Source: a virus
Reading direction: 5' to 3' (one strand)
DNA: 20,355 bases
Virus record (IMG/VR): IMGVR_UViG_3300030102_003764
Coordinates: 1 to 20,355 of that record
Shown here: positions 13,999 to 18,952 of the stretch, one piece after another
Position numbering within the stretch: position 1 is the first letter of the stretch
Layout of the letters: each line of letters begins with the position of its first letter
Notes under the pieces: model-generated
What the model was told of the DNA's origin: nothing
What the model saw: only the letters and a program-made list of their open reading frames with translations
The model's database searches: none
Position numbers and translations under genes: made by a program

Positions 13999-14212
13999 AT
14001 TAAATTTAATTTATGCCACTAATATAGAAATAAAACATGACGACCTGACAACTTTTTTACACTATATACTCTCTTATATATTTTCTTCTCAAATATTTTT
14101 TTAATACTAAATTTTTGACTACTAAAGTCGTCATCTTGTCATAAATGTTGATATATAAGGATATTCTCATCATAAAGTCGTCATAAAATATGATAACTTT
14201 CGTCATAATACT
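13999..14212. promoter_or_regulatory. Divergent intergenic region between groEL and the tRNA block, with CGTCAT repeats
   Basis: These 214 AT-rich bases separate a leftward and a rightward unit and have no coding frame I would trust. They contain AAAGTCGTCAT twice (14124-14134 and 14174-14184, exactly 50 bases apart), a third TTTCGTCAT at 14198-14206 and an inverted ATGACG at 14037-14042. A TTGTCAT at 14137-14143 is a near-copy. The copies flank both start regions, so they look like binding sites for a regulator or for a dedicated polymerase. On the minus strand a TTGTCA followed 19 bases later by TATATT could serve groEL. No canonical TTTG/TAnnTTTG pair is evident. Confidence 0.5.
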
Positions 14213-14286
14213 GCTCCTATAGCTCAACTGGATAGAGCAACTGCCTTCTAAGCAGTAGGTTTCAGGTTCGAGTCCTGATGGGAGTA
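14213..14286 (+). tRNA. tRNA-Arg (anticodon UCU)
   Basis: The cloverleaf can be drawn by hand: acceptor GCTCCTA with TGGGAGT (G1-U72 and one U-G pair), D-stem GCTC/GAGC, anticodon stem ACTGC/GCAGT with loop CTTCTAA giving anticodon TCT, variable AGGTT, T-stem TCAGG/CCTGA with loop TTCGAGT, discriminator A at 14286. CCA is not encoded (CGA follows), so the host CCA-adding enzyme is needed. It would read AGA/AGG codons, common in AT-rich phage genes. It is on the plus strand four bases before the next gene and probably shares its transcript. Confidence 0.93.
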
Positions 14287-14290
14287 CGAG

Positions 14291-14527
14291 GTGAAAACTT
14301 TATTATTTTTTTTGATTACGTCTTGTTGTTACGCACAACATTCGTATTTTGGATTAACACAATCGCAGCTCATGAAGGAATCCAATCGTGACGGCTATCG
14401 GGTTATGACCCAACTTGTATACAGTAATGTCGTCTATACCCTTACTAATGGATGGGACAAAATCATAGTGTCCTACGTTCCTGGTAGAGAGTTGCCATCA
14501 TATATCATATATAGAAAAGAGGAATGA
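14291..14527 (+). CDS. Small secreted protein, probable lipoprotein
   Basis: This 78-residue protein starts at GTG, chosen because it gives a complete signal sequence MKTLLFFLITSCCYAQ. ITSC fits a lipobox, so cleavage before Cys12 and lipid attachment is likely, though ordinary cleavage after Ala15 is possible. The mature part (YFGLTQSQLMKESNRDGYRV, then VVYTLTNGWDKIIVSYVPG) is a small mixed alpha/beta domain that I do not recognise. It follows the tRNA by four bases and overlaps the M23 peptidase start (ATGA at 14524-14527), so the two are translationally coupled. An outer spanin, an exclusion protein or a lysis accessory are all possible roles. Confidence 0.7.
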   Translation: MKTLLFFLITSCCYAQHSYFGLTQSQLMKESNRDGYRVMTQLVYSNVVYTLTNGWDKIIVSYVPGRELPSYIIYRKEE

Positions 14528-15186
14528 GAAATTTTATTTTTAATGTAGTAGTATGCTCCTTTATTGTGGGGCTAATGTTGATTAACGTATATATGTCTAT
14601 GCCTAATACACATACCTTAGAGACGGATTTCTCTTTATGTGTAGGTGAGGGGGGTGTGGATACCACTGAGGTTGAAACTCCCCCTCTCTTTTTGGACACT
14701 ATGTACTCTGAGTATTGTCCGTATATACACTATAGACACGACAGCACTGTTGACTCTATAACACTATACCTAGACTCGTTTGAGTTCCACTCAACGGGTC
14801 ATGTATCTAGTGGCTATGGATGGAGATGGGGTCGTATGCACTACGGAATAGACTACGCAGGATGTAACCGAGACACCTCTCGCTCCGTATGGGATGGAGT
14901 AGTGCGGTATGCTGAGAGAGGGTACAATGGTGGGTACGGGAACTTAGTTGTAGTGAGACACTTCAATGGGTTGGAGACTTACTATGCTCATCACTGGTCG
15001 CTACTTGTGGAGGAGGGTGACACCCTGAGCGCAGGCGATGGGATAGGGATAATAGGGTCGACAGGCAGGTCAACAGGGCCACACCTCCACTTCGAGGTTC
15101 GGTTCCTGGGTGTGCCTATAGACCCTGACCTAGTGAAAGGAGACACGTTAAGATTAATAAAAGATAGATACGACTATGGGGTTTAA
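14524..15186 (+). CDS. M23 (LytM-type) zinc metallopeptidase, cell-wall lytic enzyme
   Basis: This 220-residue protein has an N-terminal hydrophobic segment (about 4-24, FIFNVVVCSFIVGLMLINVY) that would serve as a signal anchor. The catalytic domain (about 90-205) shows the M23 metal ligands: RMHYGIDYA (H106, D110) and GPHLHFEV (H187, H189), with the catalytic YAHHW (H156) between. These enzymes cut peptide crosslinks in peptidoglycan. It could be the phage endolysin or a virion/periplasmic enzyme for entry. The holin genes are in the separate late block. The start overlaps the lipoprotein gene (ATGA), and its stop overlaps the next gene by 11 bases. Confidence 0.9.
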   Translation: MRNFIFNVVVCSFIVGLMLINVYMSMPNTHTLETDFSLCVGEGGVDTTEVETPPLFLDTMYSEYCPYIHYRHDSTVDSITLYLDSFEFHSTGHVSSGYGWRWGRMHYGIDYAGCNRDTSRSVWDGVVRYAERGYNGGYGNLVVVRHFNGLETYYAHHWSLLVEEGDTLSAGDGIGIIGSTGRSTGPHLHFEVRFLGVPIDPDLVKGDTLRLIKDRYDYGV

Positions 15187-15376
15187 GATATTAAAGGAGG
15201 TCTGCGTGGGAGCGGAGACCGTTAAGGTGTATATGCTTGATGAGCTGGGCGAGGTGCTTGAGATGGAGACTACTCAAAAGGCGCTAGACTTCATAGCCAT
15301 ACTTAATCGCAATTCAGATAATAATACAACCTATAAACTAGTATCATGCAAAACCCACACTGGAACGAAAGAGTAA
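15176..15376 (+). CDS. Small conserved phage protein, unknown
   Basis: This 66-residue soluble protein overlaps the peptidase gene by 11 bases. The pattern VKVYMLDELGEVLEMETTQK, then ALDFIAILNRNSDNNTTYKL resembles small phage proteins in which a short strand pair is followed by a helix and an 'N(K/R)NSD...YKV' end. No catalytic motif or membrane segment is present. The next small gene begins inside its 3' end (15346). Confidence 0.6.
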   Translation: MGFKILKEVCVGAETVKVYMLDELGEVLEMETTQKALDFIAILNRNSDNNTTYKLVSCKTHTGTKE

Positions 15377-15519
15377 CTCCCTTCACGGATGCTGCCAAGG
15401 AGAGGGGTGCATCCAAGGAGAGATATTACATCGCTAACAAGATTAACGACATCATAAATAACTCCAAGGACGATAGACAAGCAATTAACTTAATAATAAA
15501 TTTCCTTAAAAATGCTTAG
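15346..15519 (+). CDS. 57-residue protein, unknown
   Basis: This frame runs from ATG 15346-15348 to TAG 15517-15519. The peptide (MQNPHWNERVTPFTDAAKER, then a helical SKERYYIANKINDIINN and IINFLKNA) is soluble and mostly helical. It overlaps the preceding gene by 31 bases and the SET gene by eight, fitting the dense packing here. No family recognised. Confidence 0.55.
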   Translation: MQNPHWNERVTPFTDAAKERGASKERYYIANKINDIINNSKDDRQAINLIINFLKNA

Positions 15520-15922
15520 GGTAGATACTTATTTAAAGAATATAGAGGGGAAGGGTATATCATTAATTTCTAATGAAAAAATAAAAAAGGGTAGCACTGT
15601 GTGGGTTTTTGACCCAATGTTGGATATTATAATTCCATCCTCAATAGTAAAGTCAATTAAAAAAACAGACCATAGCGGAAACTTTACTAAGCTAATAGAA
15701 ACATACTCTGCTTACGATAAAACTAAAGACTGCTATTATCTTAGTATAGACAATTGCAGGTTTATAAATCATTCTTCACAACCAAACATAGAGGAAGACC
15801 CACTAGACAATGAAAGGTTTATAGCTAAACACAACATAATGCCTGGAGATGAAATAACGATTGACTACGAAGTGATATGTGACATTGACAGAGAAAATGG
15901 AACACCTGAAAATTATATATAA
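15512..15922 (+). CDS. SET-domain protein (candidate protein lysine methyltransferase)
   Basis: The 136 residues are essentially one SET domain. Visible: the N-terminal glycine motif IEGKGISLISNEKIKKGSTV (11-30), the central motif CRFINHSSQPNI (82-93, compare RFINHSCxPN), and the active-site/knot motif PGDEITIDYE (111-120) with the usual tyrosine. SET enzymes transfer a methyl group from S-adenosylmethionine to lysine. No pre-SET domain or post-SET zinc cysteines are present, as in other minimal bacterial and viral SET proteins. The substrate is unknown: the lysine-rich small late proteins and host proteins are candidates. It overlaps the upstream small gene by eight bases and abuts the downstream gene. 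Confidence 0.85.
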   Translation: MLRVDTYLKNIEGKGISLISNEKIKKGSTVWVFDPMLDIIIPSSIVKSIKKTDHSGNFTKLIETYSAYDKTKDCYYLSIDNCRFINHSSQPNIEEDPLDNERFIAKHNIMPGDEITIDYEVICDIDRENGTPENYI

Positions 15923-16573
15923 ATGGCTTACATAGAATCTAGTTTCCCACCTGTAGATGTGTGGGTACGTGCTGAATACTTATACGATATGAAATCTCAT
16001 CACGGTGATTTCTTTCTAGGGCGACTCGTATCCGTGAGATGTCTACCAGGGCAAGTGCCCTTATTCCAAGTTCTTCTTGAGAATGGTGTTATGAGAGATA
16101 AGCTCCCATGTTCTGCACTGATAGATAGAAACAAGAATCCTAACGATGTGCCACATATGCCGTTTCATCAGCTGTGCCTATGGAATAGTTTCAGTAAGAC
16201 GTTCTCCGTTGTGAAGCTGGCATATGTAGGAGAGGCAGTGACCTCTGTGTTTATGAAGGACCGAAAGTGGTATGACGGTGAATACCTATGTACGATACAA
16301 TGGGCATCGGAGACTAATGAGAATGCTGATATGTCGCTAAGTGAGACTCCTCACGAGCATAAGTCACATCACGTCATAATACTGGATAACGGTTGCTTCG
16401 CATTACAACCTAATAATAGGGTGCGATGGATTGAACCATCATTCACCACGAAAGATTTTCCAAAGAAGCCTGACTACAAGGTATGCACCCAAACATACAA
16501 TGCTGAGTCGCACGGCAAGTGGATTACTGAGGATAGCGACAACTACTTCTATACTACATGTAACGTTCTCTAA
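15923..16573 (+). CDS. Conserved phage protein of unknown function
   Basis: The product has 216 residues. It opens AYIESSFPPVDVWVRAEYLY and contains SHHGDFFLGRLVSVRCLPGQ, FQVLLENGVMRDKLPCSALI, LQLWNSF-type and VFMKDRKWYDGEYLCTIQWA segments, ending FALQPNNRVRWIEPSFT and WITEDSDNYFY. I remember this protein as widespread in phage genomes from several environments with no assigned function. It is soluble with no signal peptide, and the regular alternation of strands suggests a compact enzyme-like or structural fold. The ATG directly follows the SET stop. The last 20 bases overlap the convergent gene 16733-16554. Confidence 0.75.
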   Translation: MAYIESSFPPVDVWVRAEYLYDMKSHHGDFFLGRLVSVRCLPGQVPLFQVLLENGVMRDKLPCSALIDRNKNPNDVPHMPFHQLCLWNSFSKTFSVVKLAYVGEAVTSVFMKDRKWYDGEYLCTIQWASETNENADMSLSETPHEHKSHHVIILDNGCFALQPNNRVRWIEPSFTTKDFPKKPDYKVCTQTYNAESHGKWITEDSDNYFYTTCNVL

Positions 16574-16733
16574 ACTCATCCATCATGTCTTTGCGTTTCA
16601 TCGCTGAAGTCATCATAGATATCTTCTCTTCCCTCTTCTGCATCTTTTTAAGGGCAGCCAATCGCTGAATCTCAGTTTGGCCTGGTCGAGCGGTGCTCAT
16701 CATACCCTGTGGTGTTAATCTTAGGTCTGTCAT
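16554..16733 (-). CDS. Small Met/Lys-rich helical protein, unknown
   Basis: I chose ATG 16733 (59 residues); the longer frame to 16748 would need a TTG start. The sequence is MTDLRLTPQGMMSTARPGQT followed by helical, Met-rich charged stretches (LAALKKMQKREEKISMMTSA). It stands alone on the minus strand between two plus-strand blocks and overlaps the end of the left one. Its upstream DNA (16734-16890) is AT-rich with several inverted repeats. No family recognised. Confidence 0.5.
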   Translation of the reverse strand: MTDLRLTPQGMMSTARPGQTEIQRLAALKKMQKREEKISMMTSAMKRKDMMDEFRERYM

Positions 16734-16890
16734 AGGGTAAAGGTACAAATTTGACGAGACACTCAGGGGTAACGGGTTATACAGCGCTTTTGTAAAATAT
16801 TTTGCAAAAAGAAAATGATTTTTTTATTGATAGGGGGGGTCTAAAATAAAATATGGTCGGGTAAATTTTTTTGCTTTTTTTACCACCCCA

Positions 16891-16919
16891 GCACAATAAT
16901 ATATAAATGTATACGTTAC
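16891..16919 (+). promoter_or_regulatory. Bipartite promoter-like element, copy 1 (non-coding region)
   Basis: GCACAATA (16891-16898), 14 bases, then ACGTTA (from 16913). Spacing is the same as in the copies upstream of genes at 17903 and 18953. Unlike those, no gene follows; a sequence rich in inverted repeats does. Confidence 0.5.
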
Positions 16920-17012
16920 TGCCTTCTTGCAACGTGGTTGCGTCTAGACATTACGCGTCTTGTTTAGAATGATTCTAATTAAGCAACTGCAAACCTAGCC
17001 ACCTAAAAATAT
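16920..17012 (+). ncRNA. Candidate structured small RNA (downstream of promoter-like copy 1)
   Basis: Starting just after the promoter-like element, the sequence can fold into a three-way arrangement. A closing helix TTGC/GCAA and GTTGC/GCAAC is formed by 16927-16941 with 16983-16992. One hairpin is AGAC/GTCT (16946-16960), and a second comes from the perfect palindrome TTAGAATGATTCTAA (16964-16978). An alternative hairpin GCAAC-GTG-GTTGC competes with the closing helix. No strong terminator with a U-run is visible; AAAAATATTTTT at 17005-17016 is the nearest candidate. It does not match tRNA. The boundaries are inferred from the repeats and are not measured. Confidence 0.3.
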
Positions 17013-17022
17013 TTTTATTCCT

Positions 17023-17051
17023 GCACAATATAGTCGGACGTTTTACGTTAC
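17023..17051 (+). promoter_or_regulatory. Bipartite promoter-like element, copy 2 (non-coding region)
   Basis: GCACAATA (17023-17030), 14 bases, then ACGTTA (from 17045), in the context TACGTTAC shared with copy 1. The two copies start 132 bases apart with different bases between the boxes, so only the boxes and the distance are kept. Confidence 0.5.
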
Positions 17052-17230
17052 CGCGATTTATTCGCTACGTCCATAGATGCGATATAAGGCCTTTTTCCCT
17101 TTCGATGAACAAACACCTTAGGCACTTCGACTTTTGCGCTTAGACGCAATTTAGCCTTTTTTATAACCCCACACGCACACGCACACGAATATTTCAAACT
17201 TTTTTTGCCTTGTAACTTATTGATTATCAA
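17048..17230 (-). CDS. Doubtful small basic ORF in the non-coding stretch
   Basis: A 60-residue, lysine-rich frame with a Cys-Ala-Cys-Ala-Cys run that is simply the translation of a CACACG repeat. It lies on the strand opposite a promoter-like element pointing the other way, and I recognise no family. No neighbour gene competes for the space, so it cannot be excluded, but a plus-strand RNA is an equal explanation. Confidence 0.25.
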   Translation of the reverse strand: MIINKLQGKKSLKYSCACACGVIKKAKLRLSAKVEVPKVFVHRKGKRPYIASMDVANKSR

Positions 17231-17344
17231 CGACTTATAAATTAATTTAAAAAAAATGTAATATCACACAATATACCATGCACTTATGGCGTCTTTATAG
17301 TGACAAAGGCACAAAGCCGATTATCTAACAAACAAACAATAAAG

Positions 17345-17620
17345 ATGAATAACGGATTTAGAAAAGGGGTAGACATGGAATGGACAAAGCAATTAATGAA
17401 GGTATTGGGACAGGACGCCCAATGTCTCGAAGCAATGGTGACTATTTTACCAAAGGAAACAGATGAAGAAATCATTAACGATTGTAAAGAAGCCATTGAA
17501 GAGTTAATCCTCAACATGATTGGAAACGCTCAAGACTTAGTGTCTACACTACAACAGGACAGACTAAATACCAGTCAAGGGAGGTTTCATGTAGAGGAAA
17601 ACGAATTCGCAGGAGAGTAA
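17345..17620 (+). CDS. Small acidic helical protein, first gene of the early-type block
   Basis: I chose ATG 17345 (91 residues) over the GTG at 17300, because it follows an A-rich leader AACAAACAAACAATAAAG like those of the genes downstream. The protein is acidic and helical (MEWTKQLMKVLGQDAQCLEA, then ETDEEIINDCKEAIEELILN) without membrane segments. A degenerate promoter-like element (CACAATA at 17267, GCGTCTTTATA at 17289) lies upstream. A G/C hairpin follows its stop. Unknown family; small acidic early phage proteins often bind host factors, but this is inference. Confidence 0.7.
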   Translation: MNNGFRKGVDMEWTKQLMKVLGQDAQCLEAMVTILPKETDEEIINDCKEAIEELILNMIGNAQDLVSTLQQDRLNTSQGRFHVEENEFAGE

Positions 17621-17629
17621 ACCAAAAAA

Positions 17630-17645
17630 GCCCCCGCAAGGGGGC
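17630..17645. terminator. G/C hairpin with GCAA loop after the first early-type gene
   Basis: GCCCCC (17630-17635), GCAA loop, GGGGGC (17640-17645). Six bases of A precede it, so on the minus strand it reads as a classical hairpin plus TTTTTT terminator. On the plus strand no U-run follows. It may block antisense transcription or act on the plus strand by another mechanism. The following promoter-like element begins in its last base. Confidence 0.6.
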
Positions 17646-17686
17646 AATAAAACCAAACAACAGAACGTTATAATATAAAACAAACA
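17645..17686 (+). promoter_or_regulatory. Bipartite promoter-like element, copy 3
   Basis: CAATA (17645-17649, first box overlapping the hairpin), 15 bases, ACGTTA (from 17665), then TAATATAAAAC and AAACA leader, ATG at 17689. Confidence 0.55.
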
Positions 17687-17688
17687 AT

Positions 17689-17865
17689 ATGAATAAGCAA
17701 GATAAAATTTACAACGCAATAGAGAACGCCAAAACATTACGCAATGAAATTCTATGGAAAGGACTAACAAGCGACGAAGAATTAAGCGAAGACTTGCAAA
17801 TAGCTTTTGAAGATGTAAGCCTAGCAATAGTAGAACTTCAAAGAATTTACGAGCGAACACAATAA
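17689..17865 (+). CDS. 58-residue acidic helical protein, unknown
   Basis: This frame runs from ATG 17689 to TAA 17863-17865. The peptide (MNKQDKIYNAIENAKTLRNE, then SDEELSEDLQIAFEDVSLAI) is acidic and helical. It is preceded at fixed distance by a bipartite promoter-like element, and its last codons (ACA CAA TAA) form the first box of the next copy. No family recognised. Confidence 0.65.
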   Translation: MNKQDKIYNAIENAKTLRNEILWKGLTSDEELSEDLQIAFEDVSLAIVELQRIYERTQ

Positions 17866-17900
17866 ACCAAAATCTTAAACGTTAATATATAAAACAAACA
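17858..17900 (+). promoter_or_regulatory. Bipartite promoter-like element, copy 4
   Basis: CACAATA (17858-17864, overlapping the end of the preceding gene), 14 bases, ACGTTA (17879-17884), ATATATAAAAC and AAACA leader, ATG at 17903. Confidence 0.6.
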
Positions 17901-17902
17901 TC

Positions 17903-18196
17903 ATGAAGAATTCAATTAAAACAGAACTATTAGAGCATATCAATGAAAGTCAAAAGGATGGATTAAAAACCCATGATGAAATGTTCAATCAAGACTATTA
18001 CATCATAGGATATTACCAAAGTAGCCAATGGTTAAAAGAGCATGGATTAGGCGAACTTGAGGCGGCAAACATTTGCTATGAATTTCAACGTTCACACATT
18101 GGAGAGGTGACCACCTTTGACAATACCGAAACATTGGTTAATCATTTGGTCTATTGGTACGGTCTTGAATTGTGCAACGAATTAAACATTGACTAA
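17903..18196 (+). CDS. 97-residue protein, unknown
   Basis: The protein is soluble and mixed alpha/beta (LLEHINESQKDGLKTHDEMF, QDYYIIGYYQSSQWLKEHGL, then LVNHLVYWYGLELCNELNID). Several aromatic residues and one Cys near each of residues 58 and 92 are visible; no catalytic motif is evident. It has its own promoter-like element at fixed spacing. Such short acidic proteins are common early or accessory phage products. Family not recognised. Confidence 0.7.
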   Translation: MKNSIKTELLEHINESQKDGLKTHDEMFNQDYYIIGYYQSSQWLKEHGLGELEAANICYEFQRSHIGEVTTFDNTETLVNHLVYWYGLELCNELNID

Positions 18197-18197
18197 A

Positions 18198-18240
18198 CAC
18201 AATAAACTGAAAACATTAAACGTTAATATATAAAAGCAAT
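18198..18240 (+). promoter_or_regulatory. Bipartite promoter-like element, copy 5
   Basis: CACAATA (18198-18204), 15 bases, ACGTTA (18220-18225), ATATATAAAAGCAAT leader, ATG at 18245. The leader differs from the AAACAAACA type. Confidence 0.55.
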
Positions 18241-18244
18241 AGAT

Positions 18245-18415
18245 ATGATACATTTTTCAAAGGAAGATTTACAGGTGATTGTCAAGGTATACCGAGAGCA
18301 TTTCAACTACCCACCTGTCGAGGGGGATGATGTTTTGACTCAACATGACTTAGACGCGCTATACAAGAAAATAGCAATAGAGGATATTTCGAGATTATTT
18401 AACACTAAACAATAG
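18245..18415 (+). CDS. 56-residue protein, unknown
   Basis: This frame runs from ATG 18245 to TAG 18413-18415. The peptide (MIHFSKEDLQVIVKVYREHF, then VEGDDVLTQHDLDALYKKIA) is acidic and mostly helical. It is followed six bases later by a short membrane protein without its own promoter-like element, so these two are likely one transcript. Confidence 0.6.
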   Translation: MIHFSKEDLQVIVKVYREHFNYPPVEGDDVLTQHDLDALYKKIAIEDISRLFNTKQ

Positions 18416-18420
18416 AACAC

Positions 18421-18543
18421 ATGAACACAATTTATTTAACAATCGGATTAGCTATGGGTTCGCCTGTAGTGTTTGGGGTGGCAAAAATTTTCTACACCGT
18501 ATTTAGTGGCAATATGCCCGATTACTGGATGTCTACAATTTAA
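18421..18543 (+). CDS. 40-residue membrane peptide
   Basis: This frame runs from ATG 18421 to TAA 18541-18543. One hydrophobic span (MNTIYLTIGLAMGSPVVFGV) is followed by an amphipathic part ending PDYWMSTI. It lacks its own promoter-like copy and lies six bases after the preceding gene, so they are probably co-transcribed. It could be a small inner-membrane exclusion or inhibitor peptide, which is speculation. Confidence 0.55.
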   Translation: MNTIYLTIGLAMGSPVVFGVAKIFYTVFSGNMPDYWMSTI

Positions 18544-18600
18544 TTGTTTGTTTGTGCATCCCCCCTAAGGGGGGGGTGTTCACACTCACGCACACAATAA
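18544..18600 (+). terminator. Terminator-plus-promoter cassette, copy A (TTTG repeat, G/C hairpin)
   Basis: TTGTTTGTTTGTGC (18544-18557), hairpin CCCCCC-TAA-GGGGGG (18560-18574), then GTGTTCACACTCAC, leading into the next promoter-like box. An almost identical cassette is found at 19670-19726. No U-run follows the hairpin. Confidence 0.6.
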
Positions 18601-18637
18601 ACTTGAAACACAAACGTTATAATAATAAATAGAACAC
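18593..18637 (+). promoter_or_regulatory. Bipartite promoter-like element, copy 6
   Basis: CACAATA (18593-18599), 14 bases, ACGTTA (18614-18619), TAATAATAAATAGAACAC leader, ATG at 18638. Confidence 0.6.
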
Positions 18638-18904
18638 ATGGAACGCAAACAACAAATAGAGAGAATGTGGGAATTAAGTCAAAAATGTCGTAAAATATAC
18701 GAGGGTATTGATTTAGATAGATATCATGACTGGATGGTATATCAACTAGAGGGGATGTACGAACATATACAGGAAGCAGAAGTAATAGAACTTGAATATT
18801 TTGAAAGCTATGTAAAAGATATTGAAGATACTTACAAGTGGTTTCAACACGTTAAAAAGATATGGGAACTTGAAACCTCTTTACCTGAATCAATTTTTGG
18901 ATAA
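18638..18904 (+). CDS. 88-residue acidic protein, unknown
   Basis: A helical, Glu- and Trp/Tyr-rich soluble protein (MERKQQIERMWELSQKCRKI, YHDWMVYQLEGMYEHIQEAE, then DIEDTYKWFQHVKKIWELET). The long regular charge pattern suggests a helical bundle or coiled coil. It has its own promoter-like element after the hairpin cassette. Family not recognised. Confidence 0.7.
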   Translation: MERKQQIERMWELSQKCRKIYEGIDLDRYHDWMVYQLEGMYEHIQEAEVIELEYFESYVKDIEDTYKWFQHVKKIWELETSLPESIFG

Positions 18905-18907
18905 TAG

Positions 18908-18950
18908 CACAATAAACTAGAAAACTAAACGTTATAATATAAAACAAACA
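18908..18950 (+). promoter_or_regulatory. Bipartite promoter-like element, copy 7 (most typical copy)
   Basis: GCACAATA (18907-18914), 14 bases, ACGTTA (18929-18934), TAATATAAAAC and AAACA leader, ATG at 18953. Confidence 0.65.
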
Positions 18951-18952
18951 AC

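Larger units (their letters stand above)
16749..17344. other. Mostly non-coding stretch with inverted repeats and promoter-like direct repeats
   Basis: I see no strong gene here apart from a weak minus-strand frame at 17048-17230. Features seen: TTTTGCAAAA palindrome (16800-16809), a run of seven G, GGTAAA/TTTACC inverted repeat (16860-16865, 16879-16884), two copies of GCACAATA-N14-ACGTTA (16891 and 17023), a 15-base perfect palindrome (16964-16978), hairpins GCAAC/GTTGC (16929-16941) and TTGCG/CGCAA (around 17138-17154), and a CACACGCACACG run. It may hold control sites, one or two small RNAs, or an origin. Which of these is true cannot be decided by eye. Confidence 0.6.

Noticed and set aside
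16920-17012. A second tRNA in the non-coding stretch
   Set aside because: Helices are present but there is no TTCGANNC-type T-loop, no D-arm and no proper anticodon arm.
16749-17344. Origin of replication
   Set aside because: AT-rich runs and palindromes are suggestive, but there are no clear iterons or initiator gene, and promoter-like elements explain part of the repeats; left as an open possibility only.
17564-17860. 98-residue minus-strand frame rich in Leu and Phe
   Set aside because: It spans a terminator hairpin, a promoter-like element and a real plus-strand gene; it is an antisense shadow.
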